Positions 15,406 through 21,063 of a DNA stretch of 21,063 nt are shown here, piece by piece. The translations under genes and the position numbers were made by a program. Under the pieces are notes generated by a model. The model worked only from the letters and a program-made list of their open reading frames with translations, made no database searches and had not been told where the DNA came from. How positions within the stretch are numbered: the first letter of the stretch is position 1; each line of letters begins with the position of its first letter. This DNA is from an uncultured Dysgonomonas sp. (lineage in GTDB: Bacteria > Bacteroidota > Bacteroidia > Bacteroidales > Dysgonomonadaceae): assembly GCA_937875275.1 (NCBI GenBank), contig CALNCC010000117.1:1-21063 (forward strand), written 5' to 3'.

Positions 15406-15436
15406 CAAAGGTAAGAATTATTATTTATCTGATAAA
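15406..15436 (-). promoter_or_regulatory. candidate carAB promoter
   Basis: The minus strand reads TACCTTTG at 15413-15406, an exact TAnnTTTG -7 element, with TTTA (3 of 4 for TTTG) 19 bases upstream at 15436-15433. Transcription would start near 15400, giving a leader of about 187 bases. No comparable motif lies between the terminator hairpin and carA, so carAB transcription probably has to pass that hairpin. Confidence 0.6.
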
Positions 15437-15474
15437 TATTTATGATAGTTTTTAATAGAAAGTTTTCACTTCGT

Positions 15475-17124
15475 TTACTTGGCCGACTTTGTTTCTATTA
15501 ATATAACGCCATTTTTCCCTTTCTCTCCATACTTGGCTGTTTCCGTTTCATCCTTCAATACAGAAAACGAGTCGATGTCATCAGCGTTTAGGTCGTCCAC
15601 ATTTCCCTCTTTTCCGTCGATAATCACTAATGCTTTTGCATCTTTGCTAAAAGTAGATATTCCTCGAATCCAAAATTCAGAGTGGTCGTCTGATTTTTCC
15701 TTATCAGTAGCTTTAGAGGCTTCAGGTTTGTTTTTTTTACTGTCCTTTGTCTCTATTAGCACAACCCCATTTTTCCCTTTCTCTCCAAATACGCTTGTTG
15801 CCGATTCGTCTTTGAGTATAGAAAAAGACTCAATATCGTCTACACTTAAATCGTCCATATCACCCTCTTCTCCATCGATAATTACGAGGGCTTCGTTGTC
15901 TTTACTAAAGGTAGATATTCCTCGAATCCAGAATTCAGAATTGTTGTCTAGCTCTCTTTGATTATCAATTTTGATATTTTCGGCACTATTTTCCTGCCCA
16001 CTTTTTGTGGTTATTTTCACGACGCCATTCTTTCCTTTTTCTCCATATATGGTTGTTGCCGATTCGTCTTTGAGTATAGAAAAAGTCTCAATATCATCAA
16101 TATTTACATCGTCAATATTCTTTTCTTCTCCATCAACAATCACTAATGCTTTTGTTGCTTTGTCAAAAGTAGATATTCCTCGAATCCAAAATTCCGACAG
16201 TTTGGATTTAATTGTATCATTTGCCGAGATTGGCTGAATTTTGTCTATGTCGTAAATGTAATTGGGCTTGGCAGATACCCACACGAATATGCCTAAGAAT
16301 GGAAGAATAACCAATACGGTCAATCTCTTCCATGGTGAAGATTTGCTTTTTTTCATCATTGCGAAACGATTTAGGTAATTTGACATTTTAAATGAATTTG
16401 TAAAAGAAAATACCGGATATTGAATCTGTTGATTGACAAGAACGGATTGATAAAGGGTTCGCGAAACCCCTCTGTCAAGGATTGTTTTGTCTACCAAATA
16501 CTCATGGTTTTCTTTTACGGCTAACACATACAACCACATAAACGGGTTGAACCAATGAAGTAGTAGCGCGCATTCACTACATAAAAGGTCTAACCAGTGT
16601 CTCTGTTTGATATGGATCTTTTCATGATCCAGTATTATGTTTTTTTCCATATCAGAAAGGCTCTTGTCATTCAGCAGAATATGTTTAATCGTGGTGAATG
16701 ATGATGATATATGTTCATTTCTGATATATTCGATATTGTTGTGTTTCATTTTCTCGCCTGTTCTTATCAGTGTACTTATTTTCTTCACAGCTACAATGTT
16801 TCGAACAAGGCATATTGCAATGCCTATTACATATAGGCTGATTATTACATGCCATACATTGTAAGACGATGAAGGTAACGCTGGCGTTGACATCTCCTCT
16901 ATAATGACAGGTGCTTCATGTAGAACGACAGTAGGTAAAGGTGCGATATGCACGTCATAACTAATGTTTATAGCTGGAAGCAAGATAGATATGATTAACC
17001 CTGCCAATAGAAAAAAACGGTTGAACCGATAGAATGTCGCTGTCTGCAGCAACAAGCGATATGTAAGATAAAAGACCGTCAAGCAGACTGTCGATTCTAT
17101 TATATATTGTATAAAGTCTTTCAT
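15475..17124 (-). CDS. M56-family (BlaR1/MecR1-type) membrane protease with three TonB-plug-like repeats
   Basis: This 549-residue protein has the BlaR1 plan: helices near residues 5-27, 36-55 and 90-113, a cytosolic metalloprotease segment, and a fourth helix near 266-285. The zinc motif HEKIH is at 167-171, and ENHEYLVD (205-212) is the usual third-ligand region; both look intact. In BlaR1 and MecR1 the part after the fourth helix is an extracytoplasmic beta-lactam sensor. Here it is three 65-residue repeats (310-374, 396-460, 482-546), each 86 residues from the next. They read like the plug of SusC/RagA-type TonB-dependent receptors (WIRGISTF, ALVIIDGEE, DDIESFSILKDESAT, GEKGKNGVVLIETK). 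The gene lies 9 bases after the BlaI gene, its likely partner or substrate. The signal sensed is unknown. A penicillin-binding sensor domain is absent. Confidence 0.88.
   Translation of the reverse strand: MKDFIQYIIESTVCLTVFYLTYRLLLQTATFYRFNRFFLLAGLIISILLPAINISYDVHIAPLPTVVLHEAPVIIEEMSTPALPSSSYNVWHVIISLYVIGIAICLVRNIVAVKKISTLIRTGEKMKHNNIEYIRNEHISSSFTTIKHILLNDKSLSDMEKNIILDHEKIHIKQRHWLDLLCSECALLLHWFNPFMWLYVLAVKENHEYLVDKTILDRGVSRTLYQSVLVNQQIQYPVFSFTNSFKMSNYLNRFAMMKKSKSSPWKRLTVLVILPFLGIFVWVSAKPNYIYDIDKIQPISANDTIKSKLSEFWIRGISTFDKATKALVIVDGEEKNIDDVNIDDIETFSILKDESATTIYGEKGKNGVVKITTKSGQENSAENIKIDNQRELDNNSEFWIRGISTFSKDNEALVIIDGEEGDMDDLSVDDIESFSILKDESATSVFGEKGKNGVVLIETKDSKKNKPEASKATDKEKSDDHSEFWIRGISTFSKDAKALVIIDGKEGNVDDLNADDIDSFSVLKDETETAKYGEKGKNGVILIETKSAK
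15487..16197 (-). repeat. three in-frame tandem repeats (period 258 bp) in the M56 gene
   Basis: The units lie at 16197-16003, 15939-15745 and 15681-15487. Each encodes 65 residues and is followed by a 21-residue acidic/polar linker, so the period is exactly 258 bases (86 codons). The DNA is still similar, for example the plus-strand segment TAGATATTCCTCGAATCCA occurs in all three, which suggests fairly recent duplication or ongoing gene conversion. The linkers differ much more than the repeats. Confidence 0.9.
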
Positions 17125-17133
17125 GATGCTTAA

Positions 17134-17505
17134 TTATTCATTTTCATCTGAAATTTGCTGCTTCGTTTCTTCAAACAAATCATTCAAGTCTTCTAATGAC
17201 AAGTTCCTCTCTTTTGCAAAAAAAGATGTCATGGCGGAATATGATCCATTGAAATAATCTTTCAATACACCGAATAGCTGCTTCTTTGAGTATTCACTCT
17301 TGCTCAGTAACGGAAAATATATATTTGCTCTACCGTCCTGTTTATGATTGGCAAATCCTTTTGTTTCTAATATACTCAATATAGTAGCCACTGTGGTGCG
17401 AGCCGGCTTGCTGTCTTTAAACTCTTTCAGTATATCTTGTACCGAGGCTTGTTCGAGCTCCCATAGTATTTGCATTATTTGTTCTTCAGCTTTAGTTAAT
17501 TGCAT
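17134..17505 (-). CDS. BlaI/MecI-family transcriptional repressor
   Basis: This 123-residue protein is a penicillinase-repressor-family winged helix. The N-terminal part LTKAEEQIMQILWELEQASVQDILKEF followed by ARTTVATILSILETKGFANHKQDGRANIYFPLLSKSEY is the standard DNA-binding domain, with a recognition helix around TTVATILSILETKG. The C-terminal ~45 residues are the dimer region that the partner protease cleaves in characterised systems. It is the first gene of a two-gene unit with the M56 protease, 9 bases apart. The promoter just upstream contains an inverted repeat between its two elements, so self-repression is likely. Nothing ties the pair to beta-lactam resistance here; no beta-lactamase gene is in the window. 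Confidence 0.92.
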   Translation of the reverse strand: MQLTKAEEQIMQILWELEQASVQDILKEFKDSKPARTTVATILSILETKGFANHKQDGRANIYFPLLSKSEYSKKQLFGVLKDYFNGSYSAMTSFFAKERNLSLEDLNDLFEETKQQISDENE

Positions 17506-17535
17506 TTTATAGTCGTTTTAGTTATTTTGATATCG

Positions 17536-17566
17536 CAAATATATGTCTAAAACATTAGACTACAAA
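17536..17566 (-). promoter_or_regulatory. blaI promoter with operator-like dyad in its spacer
   Basis: On the minus strand TTTG (17566-17563) is followed after exactly 19 bases by TATATTTG (17543-17536), a full match to the Bacteroidetes promoter consensus. The start would be near 17529, about 24 bases before the coding sequence. GTCTAA (17545-17550) and TTAGAC (17555-17560) form a perfect inverted repeat inside the 19-base spacer, where a bound BlaI dimer would block polymerase. Confidence 0.75.
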
Positions 17567-17573
17567 ATTTACT

Positions 17574-17589
17574 GTCTATTTTTTTAGAC
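17574..17589. promoter_or_regulatory. second GTCTA...TAGAC dyad upstream of blaI
   Basis: GTCTA (17574-17578) and TAGAC (17585-17589) repeat the half-site of the first dyad with a 6-T spacer. Its centre is 29 bases from the first, just upstream of the TTTG element. Paired operators are common for BlaI/MecI regulators. The spacing between half-sites differs by two bases from the first dyad, so one copy may be weaker. Confidence 0.5.
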
Positions 17590-17686
17590 TTTGGCGTTTT
17601 TTATTTATCATAAGATAAATTTGGTCCCTAAAATGTTATATATAAATTCTTGTGTTTGTGAATTTATCATTTTAAGAACTAAATGT

Positions 17687-17694
17687 TACCTTTG
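17687..17694 (+). promoter_or_regulatory. candidate glmS promoter -7 element
   Basis: TACCTTTG is an exact TAnnTTTG match, with a weak TTTA 20 bases upstream. It lies only 20 bases before the glmS ATG, so the leader would be about 13 bases. That leaves no room for a glmS ribozyme. Confidence 0.55.
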
Positions 17695-17713
17695 TTACCT
17701 AAAAAATAGAATT

Positions 17714-19558
17714 ATGTGTGGAATCGTCGGGTATATTGGTTTTAGGGATGCTTATCCCATTCTGGTTAAAGGGCTTCACCGATTAGAATATAGAGGATAT
17801 GACAGTGCTGGAATAGCACTAATGAACGAAGAGAAAAACCTTTCGGTATACAAAACGAAAGGTCGAGTAAATGATCTGGAGGAGTATGTTCTTGATAAAG
17901 ATATATCGGGAACTATTGGTATAGCACACACACGGTGGGCGACCCACGGTGAACCGAGTAACACGAATGCCCATCCGCACTATTCTCAGACCGAAACATT
18001 AGCATTGATTCATAATGGAATCATAGAGAACTATGCTGTGTTAAAAGCTGAGCTACAAAAGAAAGGTTATACGTTCCATAGTACTACCGATACCGAGGTT
18101 TTAGTTCAGTTTATAGAATACATTAAACAATTGCATAAATGCGATTTGTTTTCTGCTGTTCAGATAGCTCTCGGTCAGGTTGTAGGGGCTTATGCAATAG
18201 CTGTTATGGAAAAAGGAAATCCCGACCAGATAATAGCGGCACGCAAAAGCAGTCCTTTGGTAATAGGTATCGGAGACGGAGAATATTTCATCGGCTCAGA
18301 CGCTTCACCTATCATTGAGTACACAAACAAGGTTATTTATTTGGATGATGAAGAAATAGCCGTTATAAAAAGACATGAAGAACCTCAGATCGTTACCATC
18401 GGTAATGTGCGCAAAACTCCACAGATAAAAGAACTGGAGATGAGTCTCAGTGAACTGGAGAGAGGTGGTTACCCTCACTTTATGCTAAAAGAGATTTTCG
18501 AACAACCACAAAGTCTTACTAATTGTATGAGTGGGCGAATAAACGTGGAAGGAACAAACGTAACCCTATCGGGTATTATAGACCATAAAGATAAGTTTCT
18601 CAATGCGCGCCGTATTGTAATCATAGCATGCGGAACATCATGGCATGCAGGTATTATCGGCGAATATCTGTTCGAGGAACTTTGCCGTATTCCGGTTGTC
18701 GTGGAATATGCTTCGGAATTCAGATACCGGAATCCCGTAGTTTATCCTGACGATGTGGTTATTGCCATATCGCAATCGGGCGAGACGGCAGACTCTTTGG
18801 CTGCAATAGAATTGGCACGCAAATCGGGAGCATTTGTTTATGGCGTTTGCAATGTTGTCGGATCTTCAATTCCGAGAAATACCGATTCGGGTTCGTATAC
18901 CCACTGCGGACACGAAATAGGCGTGGCATCCACCAAAGCCTTTACTGCACAAGTGGCCGTGTTGACAATGATGGCCTTGACGATCGCCAAAGAAAAGAAA
19001 ACAATAGATGACAAAAAGTATACCGATACAATAAAGGAATTGCAGAATATACCTGGTAAAATATCGCAGATACTCGATCTTAACGAAGAGATCAGACAAC
19101 TGTCATATATATTTACCTATGCTCAAAATTTCATTTATTTAGGACGTGGATACAATTATCCGATAGCACTCGAAGGAGCATTGAAATTGAAAGAAATATC
19201 ATATATCCATGCCGAAGGGTATCCGGCAGCCGAGATGAAACACGGCCCCATAGCGCTGATAGATAATGAAATGCCAATAGTCATAATAGCAACCAATGAC
19301 ACGATATACGAAAAGGTAGTGAGCAATATACAAGAAATAAAAGCCCGCAACGGTAGAGTTATAGCTATCATAAATGAAGGTGATGAGGTCATAAAATCAA
19401 TGGCAGACCACTGCATCGAAATACCGGCGACAAAAGAATGTCTCGATCCGCTATTATCAGTTATTCCATTACAGTTGTTGGCCTACCACATAGCTGTAAA
19501 TAAGAATCGGGATGTAGACATGCCCCGCAATTTGGCTAAATCGGTAACCGTAGAATAA
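17714..19558 (+). CDS. glmS: glutamine--fructose-6-phosphate aminotransferase (isomerizing)
   Basis: This 614-residue cytosolic enzyme makes glucosamine-6-phosphate, the first committed step to UDP-GlcNAc for peptidoglycan and lipopolysaccharide. The start is set by MCGIVGYIGF: the Cys after Met is the N-terminal nucleophile. An upstream in-frame ATG (17591) would bury it and is rejected. The glutaminase domain has RLEYRGYDSAGIA and HTRWATHGEPSNTNAHPH. Two sugar-isomerase (SIS) domains follow, with ACGTSWHAG, SQSGETADSLAAIELA and GHEIGVASTKAFTAQ in the first and GRGYNYPIALEGALKLKEISYIHAEGYPAAEMKHGPIALI in the second. The C-terminus PRNLAKSVTVE carries the catalytic Lys (Lys609). The gene is divergent from blaI and separate from mce, which has its own promoter-like motif. 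Confidence 0.97.
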   Translation: MCGIVGYIGFRDAYPILVKGLHRLEYRGYDSAGIALMNEEKNLSVYKTKGRVNDLEEYVLDKDISGTIGIAHTRWATHGEPSNTNAHPHYSQTETLALIHNGIIENYAVLKAELQKKGYTFHSTTDTEVLVQFIEYIKQLHKCDLFSAVQIALGQVVGAYAIAVMEKGNPDQIIAARKSSPLVIGIGDGEYFIGSDASPIIEYTNKVIYLDDEEIAVIKRHEEPQIVTIGNVRKTPQIKELEMSLSELERGGYPHFMLKEIFEQPQSLTNCMSGRINVEGTNVTLSGIIDHKDKFLNARRIVIIACGTSWHAGIIGEYLFEELCRIPVVVEYASEFRYRNPVVYPDDVVIAISQSGETADSLAAIELARKSGAFVYGVCNVVGSSIPRNTDSGSYTHCGHEIGVASTKAFTAQVAVLTMMALTIAKEKKTIDDKKYTDTIKELQNIPGKISQILDLNEEIRQLSYIFTYAQNFIYLGRGYNYPIALEGALKLKEISYIHAEGYPAAEMKHGPIALIDNEMPIVIIATNDTIYEKVVSNIQEIKARNGRVIAIINEGDEVIKSMADHCIEIPATKECLDPLLSVIPLQLLAYHIAVNKNRDVDMPRNLAKSVTVE

Positions 19559-19596
19559 TTAACGAATAATAAAACTGTTTTTCTGTTATAAATTTC

Positions 19597-19624
19597 TTTG
19601 TCTTATAATTAAATGCTACTTTTG
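19597..19624 (+). promoter_or_regulatory. candidate promoter of methylmalonyl-CoA epimerase
   Basis: TACTTTTG (19617-19624) matches TAnnTTTG exactly. A TTTG (19597-19600) lies 16 bases upstream, somewhat short of the usual 19-21. The start would be near 19630, giving a ~20-base leader. I see no clear terminator between glmS and this point. Confidence 0.5.
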
Positions 19625-19651
19625 CAAGGAATAAATTTTAACTAATAAATC

Positions 19652-20065
19652 ATGGATATTTCACACATTGAGCATCTAGGTATTGCTGTAAAAAGCATAG
19701 AAGAACAATTACCTTATTATGAAGGTGTTTTGGGATTAAAATGTTATAATATCGAGGTTGTAGAAGACCAAAAAGTGAAGACTGCTTTCTTCAAAATCGG
19801 ACAAACAAAATTAGAGCTTCTTGAGCCAACAAGTCCGGAAAGTACAATCGCTAAATTTATTGAAAAAAGGGGCGAAGGAATACACCACATCGCATATTGC
19901 GTTCAAGATGGAGTAGCCAATGCTATCAAAGAAGTTGAGGCTAAAGGTGTTCAAACAATAGACAAAGCACCTCGTCGCGGAGCAGAAGGATTGGATATCG
20001 CATTTCTTCATCCGAAATCAACTGCAAGTGTGTTGACCGAACTCTGTGAAACACCTAAGAAATAA
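19652..20065 (+). CDS. mce: methylmalonyl-CoA epimerase
   Basis: This 137-residue vicinal-oxygen-chelate protein interconverts (R)- and (S)-methylmalonyl-CoA in the succinate-propionate pathway. It has the paired beta-alpha-beta-beta-beta modules: HIEHLGIAVKSIEEQLPYYEGVLGL and, after the middle, EGIHHIAYCVQDGVANAIKEVEAKGV. Metal-ligand positions can be matched to the P. shermanii enzyme: His8, Glu55 (KLELLEP), His79 and Glu130 (VLTEL). RRGAEGLDIAFLHPKST is typical of the family. The gene is followed by the carboxyltransferase subunit gene after a 98-base gap with a hairpin, so they act in consecutive steps: epimerase makes (S)-methylmalonyl-CoA, which is decarboxylated to propionyl-CoA. Confidence 0.95.
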   Translation: MDISHIEHLGIAVKSIEEQLPYYEGVLGLKCYNIEVVEDQKVKTAFFKIGQTKLELLEPTSPESTIAKFIEKRGEGIHHIAYCVQDGVANAIKEVEAKGVQTIDKAPRRGAEGLDIAFLHPKSTASVLTELCETPKK

Positions 20066-20074
20066 AAAGAAAAC

Positions 20075-20106
20075 AGGGCTTTCATAAATAAATTTATGCG
20101 AGCCCT
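20075..20106 (+). terminator. hairpin between mce and mmdA
   Basis: AGGGCT (20075-20080) pairs with AGCCCT (20101-20106), and CATAAAT (20083-20089) with ATTTATG (20092-20098), giving 13 bp of stem with one 2x2 internal loop. Only a weak T-rich stretch follows (TACTTATTCT). It may partly terminate or adjust the ratio of mce to mmdA message rather than separate two units fully. Confidence 0.5.
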
Positions 20107-20163
20107 TACTTATTCTACTAAGGATAAATCTAAAAAAAGAATCATAAAATATAAATAGATATT

Positions 20164-21063
20164 ATGAGCCAACTTGAAAAGGTAAAAGAGCTAATGGAAC
20201 TACGTGCGAAAGCACGTATTGGCGGAGGCCAAAAAAGAATAGATGCTCAACATGAAAAAGGCAAATATACAGCACGTGAGCGTATTTCCCTTTTGCTTGA
20301 CGAAGGAAGTTTCGAAGAGTTTGACATGTTTGTAGAACACCGTTGTACTAACTTCGGCATGGAAAAGACAAAATTTCTTGGCGATGGTGTAGTTATCGGT
20401 TGCGGTACAATAGAAGGACGCTTAGTATATGTTTTCGCACAAGACTTTACTGTAATCGGTGGATCTTTATCGGAAACATTAGCTATGAAAATCTGTAAAG
20501 TGATGGACATGGCGATGAAGGTAGGTGCTCCGGTAATTGGTCTTAACGACTCGGGCGGTGCTCGTATCCAAGAAGGAGTAAATGCTCTTGCCGGATATGC
20601 CGAAATATTCCAACGTAACATCTTAGCATCAGGAGTTATTCCGCAAATCTCAGGAATCTTCGGTCCATGTGCCGGCGGTGCAGTGTATTCACCGGCTCTT
20701 ACCGATTTCACGCTTATGGTAGAAGGCATGTCTTACATGTTCCTTACAGGGCCAAAAGTAGTGAAAACCGTAACAGGAGAAGACGTAACACAAGAACAAC
20801 TTGGTGGAGCAAGTGTACATGCCAGCAAGTCGGGTGTTGCACACTTTACGGCAGCAAATGAAGATGAAGGTATAGAATTGATCAAGAAACTATACGGATT
20901 CCTTCCATCAAACAATATGGAGGAAGCTCCACGTCGCGAATGCAATGATCCGGTGGCAAGAATGGACGATTTGTTGAACGAAATCATCCCTGACAATCCG
21001 AATAAGGCATACGACATGTATGAAGTTATCGGAGCAGTTGTAGATAACAGCGAATTTCTTGAA
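20164..21063 (+). CDS. mmdA: methylmalonyl-CoA decarboxylase / propionyl-CoA carboxylase carboxyltransferase subunit (3' truncated)
   Basis: The first 300 codons of a ~515-residue carboxyltransferase are present; the frame stays open to the window end. The N-terminus MSQLEKVKELMELRAKARIG, then GKYTARERISLLLDEGSFEE, DGVVIGCGTIEGRLVYVFAQDFTVIGGSLSE, GLNDSGGARIQEGVNALAGY and FGPCAGGAVYSPALTDF are signatures of the acyl-CoA half of this crotonase-fold family. The enzyme moves CO2 between (S)-methylmalonyl-CoA and biotin. In Bacteroidales it is usually annotated MmdA, the alpha subunit of a Na+-pumping methylmalonyl-CoA decarboxylase that produces propionyl-CoA; PccB is so similar that only the downstream genes (biotin carrier, OadG-like gamma, membrane beta) would settle it. 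The adjacent mce supports the propionate route. ATG 20164 has no Shine-Dalgarno. Confidence 0.92.
   Translation, partial: MSQLEKVKELMELRAKARIGGGQKRIDAQHEKGKYTARERISLLLDEGSFEEFDMFVEHRCTNFGMEKTKFLGDGVVIGCGTIEGRLVYVFAQDFTVIGGSLSETLAMKICKVMDMAMKVGAPVIGLNDSGGARIQEGVNALAGYAEIFQRNILASGVIPQISGIFGPCAGGAVYSPALTDFTLMVEGMSYMFLTGPKVVKTVTGEDVTQEQLGGASVHASKSGVAHFTAANEDEGIELIKKLYGFLPSNNMEEAPRRECNDPVARMDDLLNEIIPDNPNKAYDMYEVIGAVVDNSEFLE

Noticed and set aside
15479..15961. 160-residue plus-strand open frame opposite the M56 gene
   Set aside because: It is a Ser/Pro-rich shadow created by the repeated minus-strand coding sequence, with no start signal or family likeness. Other long antisense frames in carB, glmS and cydA are rejected for the same reason.
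15475..17505. Beta-lactam resistance operon
   Set aside because: The regulator pair resembles BlaI/BlaR1, but the sensor is not a penicillin-binding domain and no beta-lactamase or PBP gene is nearby.
17591..17713. N-terminal extension of GlmS starting at an upstream ATG
   Set aside because: It would bury the catalytic cysteine of MCGIVGY, and the promoter-like motif lies inside the extension. The start is ATG 17714.
17506..17713. glmS ribozyme upstream of glmS
   Set aside because: The likely leader is only about 13 bases, and no ribozyme core is visible; the 208-base gap is explained by the two divergent promoters and dyads.
1..21063. CRISPR arrays, tRNA or rRNA genes, insertion sequences, prophage
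   Set aside because: None was recognised on reading both strands. The only regular repeats are the three in the M56 gene.

Overview
The window looks like a piece of a Bacteroidales chromosome. Gene content and style fit: a BlaI/M56 regulator pair, a DUF3467-DUF4492-cydAB operon, methylmalonyl-CoA epimerase next to a decarboxylase/carboxyltransferase subunit (propionate-forming succinate pathway), a secreted GH127 arabinofuranosidase, AT-rich DNA, almost no Shine-Dalgarno sequences, and promoters with the Bacteroidetes -7 motif TAnnTTTG. I would guess a Dysgonomonas/Paludibacter/Parabacteroides-type relative, but the species cannot be fixed from here.

Layout. (1) 1-5366, plus strand: a branched-chain amino-acid operon: the end of leuC, a broken four-helix-bundle (23S rRNA IVS-type) gene set between inverted repeats, leuD, a secreted GH127 glycosidase, and a second 2-isopropylmalate/citramalate synthase-family gene. 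It ends at a strong hairpin. (2) 8897-5566, minus strand: DUF3467, DUF4492, cydA and cydB, the cytochrome bd quinol oxidase operon. (3) 10231-9125, minus strand: alanine dehydrogenase with a clear intrinsic terminator. (4) 10484-10783, plus strand: a small lipoprotein that converges on carB; a 16-bp-stem hairpin lies between them. (5) 15213-10898, minus strand: carA and carB. The leader upstream of carA has a promoter-like motif, a terminator hairpin with a U8 tract, and a 16-codon open frame running through that terminator, which suggests pyrimidine-type attenuation. (6) 17505-15475, minus strand: a BlaI-type repressor and an M56 membrane protease whose sensor end is three 65-residue repeats resembling the plug of SusC/TonB-dependent receptors. 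The blaI promoter is a full TTTG-N19-TATATTTG with an inverted repeat inside its spacer. (7) 17714-21063, plus strand: glmS, methylmalonyl-CoA epimerase, and the start of the methylmalonyl-CoA decarboxylase carboxyltransferase subunit.

Most genes are core metabolism. The parts most worth attention are the carA leader, the M56 protein with its plug-like repeats plus the operator-bearing blaI promoter, and the two foreign-looking insertions in the leu operon. I saw no CRISPR array, tRNA, rRNA, insertion sequence or phage gene. Gaps over about 200 bases (8898-9124, 10232-10483, 15214-15474, 17506-17713) hold promoters, leaders or terminators, described below.
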